From NCBI GenBank assembly GCA_020726505.1, contig JAHLEZ010000008.1, positions 2,852,001 to 2,916,000 on the forward strand: a stretch of 64,000 nt of DNA, given 5' to 3'. The notes beneath the pieces were generated by a model. It searched no databases, had not been told where the DNA came from, and saw only the letters and a list, made by a program, of their open reading frames with translations. The number at the start of each line of letters is the position of its first letter. Position 1 is the first letter of the stretch. Of this stretch, positions 24,390 through 34,400 are shown piece by piece. This DNA comes from Leptodontidium sp. MPI-SDFR-AT-0119 (lineage: Eukaryota; Ascomycota; Leotiomycetes; Helotiales; Leptodontidiaceae). The position numbers and the translations under genes were made by a program.

Positions 24390-26508
24390 TAACTTTCACA
24401 ACTGTAGTCAGCCAGATCCAGGCAACGGGCCAAGAGAGCCAAGAGATTGGCGTCAGACGGGCTTTGCGGAGTTACCACATGTCAGACATACGAGGGACTG
24501 TGAATGTTGTTTATAGCCGCGATGTACGCATGGGCAAAAAACATTTGTCGACTAAGTTTAACGTTCTAAGCCGAGATGGTGCAATGCCAATAGTTCCGAG
24601 CAGGCATCGAAGCATGAAGTGGATACATACAATTTTTGCAGTGGGGCATGTAGCTGACATCCTCCCTGCGCTACACCGAATCCACATGAGGCCAACCTCC
24701 AAGACTGAGTGCGCGGATGTCGGCTTATTTTGAGTGGTTAGGGATCGGCATACTTCAAATGTGGACCCAGGAGACTTACTGGCAAGGTTCAAGTACTTGG
24801 ATAGTGCAACACTGGGAATTTGGGCGGCTTCAGTCATTAATGCTGCCTTCATAACAGCAAATATCCCACTGGCAGCTCCGCTGTGGCCAATGTTTGGTTT
24901 GACCTAGGACATCCTGTCATCAGCAGGGTGGTCTATTGGAATATAATACGAAAAAAACAAAAGGACGAGGCATACAGCTCCTATCAACAAAGGCTTGTCT
25001 TTAGGCCGGTTGTCATTCAATGCCCGCGTACCGACCAGTGCCTCAGAGACAACCAGCCTTTTCGTGGAGAGGGAAGGGGATGTGCTATTCGCTTCTTCAC
25101 GTACTGGGGTCCCCGTTCCATGCAATTCTGCATAGACTGTGAGATTTGGATCCAGGTTGGCCTTCTCGTACGCCCATGCGCACGACACGTTCTTGCCCTT
25201 TGACACTGGGATGGGTGATCCCCATGCCGTCAACCTTGCCGTTTGTATTGACGGCAGTCGAGCGGACGACGCCTCGGATGGGATCTCCGTCCCGAATGGC
25301 GTCGGAGAGACGCTTGATGTACAACGCGCCAGCGCCTTCAGCGCGGCCATACCCATCTGCAGAGGCATCGAACGTGTGGCAGGTTGATGTGGGAGACAGG
25401 ATGCCCAGTTTCGCGGTATTGGCATGTTGGTCGACGGTGATCACGAGGTTGACGCCAGAAACAATGGCAGCCGTGCAATCCCGGTTGCGAAGCGACTGGC
25501 AAGCGAGATGCAGGGCGTAGATGGAAGAGGAACAGCTAGTGTTGATAGTAAAGCTGGCCAACCATGTCAAGTTAGCGGCTTCAGGTACAATATTTATATA
25601 TATATCTCCATCTCATTGGGCCATGGATCGAGTGCACTGCACTGTACTCCACGATCGCTCTACCCATTCCCCTTTCTTCAAACTAGACTCCGAAGTATCC
25701 CACACGCTCGTTCAGCCGCTGTGATTGGAGGTAACTGAATGAAGTAGGTACCGACCTTAGGCCATTGAGATTGAATGTGTTTCCAATGCGATTGCTGATG
25801 ATCCCAGGGTCTAACCCTGTAGCTGCGTAGTTGTGCCGGAAGTCAGGGTCGCGAATACACATTTGTTCTGTCAGACGCGTGCGTCAGCATCAGAGAGCAG
25901 AGAGTGTGATGTTCGGCGACAAAGAACCAAGCAATCTTACGGTAATCAGATGTGAACGAGCCAACGAAAACAGCCGTGTTCGAGCCAGCAATGGCCTCCA
26001 AGGTGGCCCCTGCAGATGTGAGGCACTCGTAGGATAGTACCCGGCCTGGGCCAAAAAGTACAAATGGATGCATGTCACGGGAGAAACATGTGCTCAATAC
26101 TTGCGGAGCAGCCCGACGGACGACCAAGCTCGTGGAACACCTACCTGGGCTTCCACTGGGGTCATTCCGAAGAATGTGGGATCAAAGTCCTCAGGGCGAC
26201 CATCAAGAAAATAGCCTCCCGCGATATTGAAAGATCCGGGGAGTCCCAAACTCTCGTGATAGTAGGCATCGATGTTGAAACGAGATTCAGGCACTTTAGC
26301 GGTTTGTCCAGTCCTCTTCTCCACAAGCATGTTCCAGAAAGATGAATCAGAGTCGATTCCACCGGGGAGGCGGCATGCTATAGAAGACCACTGTCAGTCC
26401 CGTTTTGCTCTCGCTGCCTCGTTGCATGCACGTACCCATGCCACAGATGGCAATAGGCTCCAGGGTTGAGCTCTCGCCCCGTAAGTCAGACAGTGCACTT
26501 GGTGACAT
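24390..26508 (-). pseudogene. Ketosynthase-only remnant of a highly reducing polyketide synthase
   Basis: The ATG at 26508 starts exon 1, ending PIAICGMA. After an intron come CRLPGGIDSDSSFW and RPEDFDPTFFGMTP. The conserved MDPQQR block is missing or scrambled. Then come YECLTSAGATL, YAATGLDPGIISNRI and the active-site cysteine in TSCSSSIYALHLAC. YGRAEGAGALY follows. A one-base insertion near 25,228 shifts the frame before AYEKANLDPNL and ELHGTGTPV (first histidine). After another intron KPNIGHSGAASGI carries the second histidine. All three catalytic residues (C, H, H) are thus present but in broken frames. Past about 24,780 only a weak linker-like stretch remains before the FMO gene begins. 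No acyltransferase, dehydratase, reductase or ACP domain follows, where an intact enzyme would need about 6 kb more. Confidence 0.85.
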
Positions 26509-27025
26509 GCTGTGCGATATGGCCGCCCTGTTAGGCTCTTCTGAGAGTCGCTCAAGGTAATCCTATGTTGAATGCACGTGTGTTGGAAGATGGCGAAACA
26601 CAAAGACTCGTTCGACTTCGCTTATCACTAAAACATACAAATCTAGCTATTTTGGGGCTTTTCTGACCTATACGTTCTCCTGACTCCTACGAGCGACCGA
26701 AGAAATCCTCCTCCCGGCCAATTCAACACCGAGCTCGTTGCTACAAAATCTTACTGATGGACAATGGCGCGGTCAACTTGCCGATTGGGGTCAAAATGAC
26801 GAGAGCCCACTGTGTTTTCAATCCTCTCGGTCCGAAGCTTTGTTGAGAAACTCCGAAGCGGAGAGAACTCTTGCGACGATGATCTTTGCGATGCGCTCAC
26901 TCAGATTTGACGGATAGGGGTTACCGAGGTTCTTCACATGAATATCTCAATCTTGCTTTACTTTGTCAAGCACTTTTTGCGGCGCCGATTCAGCACTCTA
27001 GTCTACACCATCATTCTCTGACACC
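26509..27025. promoter_or_regulatory. Divergent promoter, ketosynthase (-) and membrane protein (+)
   Basis: These 517 bp of normal composition lie between two divergently oriented, now broken cluster genes. No gene and no confident motif are seen. Confidence 0.45.
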
Positions 27026-27598
27026 ATGCGGTCTCGAGGCTTGAGATTGTACTTTCATTCTTTGGCCTTTTTAGCCCTCTTTCTTCTCTGGGGAATCTGT
27101 GTTGCCAACGGCACTGTGAAGGTCCTGCTTCTTGCTGTTTGGCACGGGCGAATGGGTCCAGGGGGAGTGATTCTGGAGACACGTTACACTGGGTTTCCGC
27201 TCCTCGACTATCCTCTTACCATTCTCGTTGCGTTTTTCTTCCACGGCACAAACGGCCCCGATGAAGGTTATCAGCTCTTTCTTTTTGATGCCTACTCCAC
27301 CCTCCAGTCGGCATTCGTTTGGCTCTATGTGGAGTCACTCCGTCCTGGGAAAGATAGGACTTGAATTGCAAAGTGAGTGGCTGCGTTTTGACGAATATCA
27401 CATTATCTAAGTCTTTTCAGACCGGTTGTATTCGGATTGCTGTGGCAATGTTTTGGAGCAGCTATCGCACTACCTCTTTATTACAACATCCATCTTCAGC
27501 AAACCGTGCAGAACAAAACCACACAAGTCAAGAACGCGGAAAAGGCCATGGCTCTTCCTTTCAGCTTCCTCCTTGGGGCTATCATCCCGGCACTGATT

Positions 27599-27606
27599 GG
27601 AATGGC
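27599..27606 (+). repeat. 8-bp target site duplication, left copy (GGAATGGC)
   Basis: It is identical to 38268-38275 on the far side of the hAT element. Eight bases is the duplication length of hAT transposons. Both copies belong to the membrane-protein coding sequence. Confidence 0.93.
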
Positions 27607-27627
27607 CAGGCTAGTCGATAAGTCAGT
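27607..27627 (+). repeat. Left terminal inverted repeat of the hAT element
   Basis: It starts CAGGCTAGTCGATAAG and pairs with 38247-38267 with two differences in the first 20 bases, both of the C/T or G/A type. Confidence 0.88.
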
Positions 27628-27959
27628 CTAGTTAAGCTGACTTCAGTCAGTGACCCTAAATTATCTAATAAGTCAGCTATTAGCCCTAACCCTAATAAGT
27701 CAGTGGCTATATACTCAACTGATTTCAACTTATAAGTTAGGAGGTAAGAAAATCCTTATAATAGGGTCAGTTTAGTAGTAGTAACTAGGCTAATTTTTAA
27801 GTAATGCCCCGCATAGATTAAGCTCGCTTAGGCCCAAATAGAGGCCTCTAATTGGCCTAAACGGCCGAAATAGCCACTTTTAGATTATATAATCTTGCCC
27901 GCTATTGCCTAACCTTATAGTTTAGTTATACTTCGTTATAATTAATCTATTAAATATAA

Positions 27960-29793
27960 CACTATAGCTTCTTCGCACGCTTCCCCTATAGTTATCGTAG
28001 ACGACGAATCAAGAGCTTCTTTTATACCTTCTATAATATTAAATAATACTTTAATTAACCTATTTCAGGCTATAATAGCCCTTAAATCGTCAGGAAAAAA
28101 GCCCCTTCGTGACTGCTGTTTTCGTCTAACACTTACTTACACTACCTTCTACGACCCCAGTAAGCCTCTAACTTATATTAATCACAAAGAATACTCTTTA
28201 TACGACTTTAGAAAGCCTTTATTTAATAATCGCAAGGTTTAATTAGCTAAGTTACTTACTAGTTTTATTATAATAAGTACAACAAAAAGGAAGCTTCGTT
28301 AATAAGTATAGAAAGTTAAGTACTACTTTAAAGACATGACGAAAGTATCTAATAACTCTATATAGTATTACAAGCTTTATATATGCTTCTCTATTAAATC
28401 TATAAATTAAGTATTAATTGTTAAAGGTCACTATAATGCTAAATTTTCTAAGAATCGCGAATTTCACTTTAACGCTAACACTCTAAGTAACGCCGAGCGC
28501 TATATACAAGATACACACATACTAAACGTAAGAGGAGATATATAAAGAATAATATTAATAGAACTTACACGTACTTAAGCCTCAGGAGTCGTTAATAGGA
28601 GTTATAACGAAATAATCCCTTTCTGTCAATAAGAATTTGTTAACGCGTTTTTAGAGTAGATTATTTGTAATAGTATTAAACACTATAAAGTTACCTCTAA
28701 ACACTTGAAACGTTACTTCAAGATTGCGAATATCGAGACAATCAATATTTTACTAAATATACACTTTACTATAAAATAGTAAATCCACGATCTTTTCCGA
28801 CATATAAAGCCTTAAGTCATATAAGAGATTCGTAACTCTAAGTCAAAGATAACTCTTACTTTTAATAGTTAGGGATTAAAGAGAGAGAAGCTCAGTGTAC
28901 TTAGTATTATAGTTCACTTTATTAACGATTAATACAAGTCCTACACGCGTCTTATAGGCCTACTAGAGCTCTTAGGGCATAGAAAGACAGGAGTTAGTAT
29001 ATAACTTATTATTTAGTTTCTTGTCGCGTCCTTTAATTAAAAATCTTAAATTAATACTTTATACTCTCCTACTTCTCACTCGATTCGGAATTAACGCCAG
29101 TAACTTAAGCCACTTTGTACTTAATAACGCGACGAATAACGATACGACTCTCGTAGAGCTTGAAAAGTAGTAAGGGTTCGATTATAAAGAGAAGAGACTA
29201 CGTTATATAAGTCACGTTATTAATTTAATTACTAAGGCCTACTTATTTAGTCAAGATTAGAGCTCTTAGGCTAATAATTATATAGTGGTAAGGCTAGCTA
29301 ACCGTCGAAAGCTTTGGCGGCGTAAAAGAGAGGTTAGAAAGTTATATAACTTAGTAACACATGTTATAGCCTTTAACAAGAGAACTACGTTATTTTTAGC
29401 CTTTTAATCACAGCTTAATATTAGTGTAGTAACAGGGAAGGAATAGAAGTTAGTTCTCGATAGAGGTGTACGCTAGAATGCCACGTATTTAATAGTACGT
29501 AAAGGTATTAAACTATGCTAGGCTCTTATTAAATATACTGTCATATTACACGTCTCTACGGAACTAGACGATTAAGAGATATTCGATAACGACTACTTAT
29601 CTTTAGAAGAGTGAGAGACCTTAGAAATTATTAGGGATTAGCTTTAGCCACTGTTTTTATTTACTAAAGGTCTAAAAGGAAATATAAAGATAGTCGAAAG
29701 AGCTTTAAAACTGTCACATAGTACTTTATAGGAATCTCTAATTATATTAGAGTATATTATAGCGCACTTTGAGACTCTAGAAACTCAGTTAAA
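27960..29793 (+). pseudogene. hAT transposase, N-terminal and central part
   Basis: A Cys/His-poor relic of a BED-finger region (around 28,060-28,500) is followed near 28,830-28,990 by SKSKITLTFNS, then LSVLSIIVHFIND and LIGLLELLGHRKTG. This matches the hAT core (family: S...I..SFD.WTS.....L.V..HFID), which carries catalytic residues of the DDE fold. Many TAA/TAG codons interrupt it. The frame runs up to the Copia insertion at 29,794. Confidence 0.8.
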
Positions 29794-29798
29794 ATAAC

Positions 29799-30054
29799 TG
29801 TCGGTGCAGTACCGGTTCATGTACTACGCCGCATGTGTGAATATATTCTAATACGAGTATGGCGACAGAGTAATAAATGTATAGTTCAAAATCTGTGTAT
29901 TTCTAAAGAGAGTGCGAGGAGAGCCAGCCTATATACTACGGGACGCCACCAAATCTCCACCGAAACCCCTCCGGCAGGCTTCTGACCCCTATGTATTAAC
30001 GAACGTACGCCTGTACCATCTAAGTAGGCTTCTACAGGGGCCTATAGACTAATA
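29799..30054 (-). repeat. Copia LTR (3' LTR relative to pol)
   Basis: It starts TGTCGGTGCAGTACCGG and aligns along its whole length with 37195-37450, with scattered C/T and G/A differences. The ATAAC target copy precedes it. Confidence 0.93.
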
Positions 30055-30407
30055 CAGGCAAAACTTCTTTTGGAAAGACATCTTCTAATATAACTAAAGC
30101 TTTTAATAAATAAGAAACAACAAAAAAATGAGAAGTACAAAATGTCAGAAATAACTAAGTATTAAGTAACACCTGACCCCGGTCCGAAAGTGCTCCGAAA
30201 GGTACCCGAATCAAGTATAGTAGTATAGTAGTGCTCCGTAACGGTCGTGTTAGTATTAATAGAGGCGTTCCGGTATGCGACAATACGTAGGGTAGCGAAG
30301 TCGGCTAAGCGAGGTCGTCAACAATAACCCTTAGGCTTAGTATTATTTATAAGTTAAGATATATATATACGCTGGATTCCCCTAGAATTAAGGTTTTCTT
30401 TTCCTAG

Positions 30408-30438
30408 CCACACACACACACATACACACACACACACA
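30408..30438 (+). repeat. (CA)n microsatellite inside the Copia element
   Basis: About 15 CA units with one interruption. CA is the preferred RIP substrate and is scarce in the surrounding DNA, so this tract either expanded after mutation or lies in a segment that escaped it. Confidence 0.85.
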
Positions 30439-30578
30439 GTATATATATGACTACTCTTAACATCGCCCTACCCATTTGACATAGTCTAAAACTGACATAT
30501 TTAGATAGACTATATCAAATCAAATAAACCAGTTAAAAGTACGTATACACTTCAGTAGTAGTTCGGTAGTAAAACAGT

Positions 30579-31306
30579 GTGTTAACTAAAACAGTGCCAA
30601 CACCAATTCCCACCAGAGCTCTCGACGTCGCCTACCGCAAATACTACATCAGATACGTCCGTTTGTGTGCCACTATCCTAAGCCACGACTGCAACTTCAA
30701 TAATCCGAAGAGCAAGAAGTGCGCGTACTATATAAAAAAGAAGTCCCGTTACAACCCAGTAAGTATCCTTATTTCTTTTCTTATTATTTCCATCTAAAAG
30801 GCATCTAAATCCCTTGCGAAACTAGTCCGAATATATAGCTACTAATATGAAATAACTCCCTTAGTTTGTAGCCGAAGAGTACCTCCGGTTTACTACTGCC
30901 GTCGAGGCAGAAGATAAGCCTACTGTCGTCGCTGCCGCTAAATCAATTAATTCGGCACTATTAGTCGCCGCTACTAGCGCACTAAAGACTGTTAGGGAAG
31001 TTTCGTTAGCGTTATTAAAGGAAACTCGTGCTATACGCCGAGATATCGCTGGCCTAGCCAGCTCGCAGGTAGTAAGTTAACCCTCCGTTTCCTTTTAGTG
31101 TCTTTTAAAAGCCTTAACATATCTAACAATATGTATTATAGGAGACGGTGCTAGTCATAGATCGGCTCCTCACTGCCGTCTCTTCTACTGCCGCCAAGCG
31201 CGGTAGGGGAGATAGTGGTGAGGAGGATCCTCCCACTAAGAGACTTCGCCAAAGTCGCCGAAGTGGCGCGGGGGAGAAGGAGGAGCTCCTAAACTTGTAT
31301 AATTAG
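30579..31306 (+). CDS. Spliced antisense accessory ORF of the Copia element, function unknown
   Basis: Three exons, 30579-30758, 30865-31068 and 31142-31306, join in phase 0 without a stop and give 182 codons. Intron 1 has GTAAGT, a TACTAAT branch site and TTAG. Intron 2 has GTAGTA and TATAG. Exon 1 encodes a Cys/His-containing stretch (LCATILSHDCNFNNPKSKKC), exon 2 an Ala-rich helical part, and exon 3 a basic, nuclear-signal-like tail (PPTKRLRQSRRSG). The order suggests a small nucleic-acid-binding protein (inference). Similar small ORFs opposite to pol near the 3' LTR of fungal Copia elements are what I recall, without a known role. The first codon is GTG and no ATG precedes it in frame after the TAA at 30570, so the start is probably lost. 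Likely a decaying gene. Confidence 0.6.
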
Positions 31307-31479
31307 GGGATTCGGCCTTGTTTCGGATTGGCTTCGTAGCTAGTTCTTCGTGGCGGCACCTTCTTTATACCGCTGTACGGGAGTAACCCCCTGTAGTGAA
31401 ACCGGCAGTTTGTCCCTATTAGGGTGTCGTTATAAGGCCGCCCGTTAGTGCTTTGAATTAGAGGGTATTTAGAACCAAA

Positions 31480-34400
31480 TCAAGTATGTTTCTAACTTCG
31501 CAAATTAACTAAATATAAAAATAATCGTAAGTGATAAATTAATAAAACGAGAGTTATAAGGAAATATACAAAAAAAATCAACGAATATAAGAGACCCCTC
31601 TGTTACTAGTCTAAATCGACTCCGGTTGACCGTTGAACCTAACCCTCCATTTTGACAGTGAGGATATTAGTGTTAATAAAATCCCGAAGAGCCTTATTCG
31701 AAGCACTCTTCGTTATAGCGTTAGCAGGATTATTGGCGCCATTGATCCATCGAACCTCCGTTAGCTCTCTGCGCTCGTATAATTAACGAATAGCTATAAT
31801 ATCGATTATTAGGCGCTTCTCTTTCGTCGTACCGAGCTTGACAATACACTTATAAAGGGACAAAGAATCTGTGTAAACAACAGTAAGAAGACGTGAGATG
31901 CCAAGCTTATTAGTTACTATATTAATAGTCGTACTAAGGGAGATCAACATATCGATACTAGCTACTATAATATATAACTCCGATGCGAGCACTACACGAG
32001 TTACTCTCTTACATTTTATTAAGTTAGTATACACAATATTACCGGTCAAGGTAAATTGCGTATCCCCTACTATTTCGGCACTAATTACTAATATAAAACC
32101 TATCTATGAACTTAAGTCTTTATTATTAGCAAAAGAACTATTTACAAAAACGTAGACCTTCGCGGACCGTAAGTCAACCGGTACGTATTAAAGTCCCCTC
32201 TCTAAGTTGTTCATTTGCCATTTAAGACGTAAGTTTAAGGCCTTAACGTCGTCTTCCGTTAGATCCTAATGTTACGCTATAACTGAGAGATTAAATATTA
32301 CTTCTAGCTGACAAATAGTAGCAAGGTAAGCCGCACGAGCTCGTTACTCTCTATAAGCCTTCTTATAGTCCTCTTCTCTTGCGTCAACTAGTTCTAGCCT
32401 TACTCCTTAACCCTTCTAAGACATATAAAGGTTGTCTCCGTCTATAGTAATAGAGCACTTATTAAACGTAATAGTTTCGGTAGGGAGTAGTACCCGTATT
32501 AGCTTTATTATAAAACCGGCCTTAGTAATCTCATTTTACTCTCTTACTAAGAAGTCCTCATTTCCTAGAATCAAGGTATCGTCTGTCTATATCCCTACGA
32601 CTCCAAAGTCCTAGCTTTCCTTAGTACTAATTAGTAAGCATAAGTCGTATGTTAATGTCTTTATTTGCAGGTTCTCCACATAATATTTATAATATATATT
32701 AAACTAATAGTTTCCGGACTCAAGTATGCCGTATAACAATAGTACTACCATAAATACTATACTAAAAGGGAAATCCCCAGCGATCTCTTCTAGTGGCTAT
32801 ACAAAAATGTCCCGGAGAAGCCTTGTCTCTGCCTGGACGTAAGCTTAAGTAATGTCCCTAATAGCTAGCTAAGATTCGGACTAGTTTTAGAGGCGATTTA
32901 GGTGCTTAATAGTAGCGGCCAAAAATATAAGTAACTGTTAGCTAAATCATTAAATTGTCAGAGATTAAGTTAAAATCTCTCTCTTCCCTTTGTCGTTAAA
33001 GTATTAAATTACTAGCCTTAACTTCTTATATAAAACTGACGTCTCCTTGCCTTTGACCTCGTCTACTATTCTTGACTTAAAGATACAATAGCCTCTTACT
33101 CTAAGGTCGTCCTTATAAATAGGCATAAAAACACCCCTTTTAATAAGTACTTCGTATTCCGTCCTTTGGGACTACTAAAATAATAGTCTAAGCGCTATAA
33201 TCTTCCCTTTAACGCGAAGTTTAATAAATAACTCTTAGTCCCTCGTCTCTTTCTTAATTAAAAACACTTTAATATTATAATTGTTATTAATAGTTAGTAA
33301 ATCTAATAAGTGTTTCGTAAATGGAATTTAAACAGTAATTTAGGGTGGATTCGGTGCTATTTTAGTAGTGTTTTTAATCGGGGATCCTAGATGTTACTTA
33401 TAAATATCCTCTAGTAAGTTTTCTTTTTGTCGTTTAACGCTAAAAGTGTCTGTCTTAAAGGGACGAACTATAGTCGATCGGAACGTACGTATTCTCTTAT
33501 TTCTTATATCGATCTTATATAATTCTCCTTTAATACCTAAGAAATTATAAAGTCCTGTCTATCCTTTACCCTCCTAATATACTAGAACTTAATTATTAAG
33601 GTAGAGACCGTGAATATAAGTAGTTCTAGGGCTATTTCGCATAGTTAACGTATTATTAACTTTACGTATAATATAGATTTTCTGTACCTCCTTTATAACT
33701 TTCCTAATTATAGCCGCACGTACCTCGACTGACGGATTTAGGGGGTCTAACTCCGTTATTTTAGGGTATGCGCCAAAAACAAGTAGTATAGGGATAAGCC
33801 TATTAAGTCTAACTATATCGTTCACTACTTTTACTACTATTTGTAGTCGGTCTTCGTCGCTTAACTCAGGGTACTCTTCTATAACGATTTCATAGGCACG
33901 GCGTAATAGGCGGTAGTATCGCTCTACTTTACTAATTAAATAGTGTGCCTCAACAAGTACTAGCTTAGGAGTACTACTTATAGATTTAAGTACACTCCGA
34001 AACTCCTTAGAATTAAAATTAATACTATAGTCGTACACGACAAAATCCGGAGGTCTAAGGTAAGTGTTAATCTATACTAACTTAAATACGTTAAAGGTAG
34101 CCCGAGCTATAACAGAACTAGGGGCCTTTCAGAGTAGTTTCGCCGCACTAAAACCCGTTACTTTATCTACTATATAGAGGGTATATCGTTCTCTAAATAT
34201 TGCGATATCGACGTAGACTATATAATTAAAGTCGATGTCGTCTTACAACTTAAAGCGGAACTTATATAAAACATTTACGTGTTTCTAGTAATGCTCACAC
34301 ATCTCTTTGACCCTTAATATGACTTCCGAGTCATACTTATAGCCAGCTTGATCTAGTAGGTGCTGAAGACGTCTTACTGAAGGGTGTCCGAAACGCCTAT

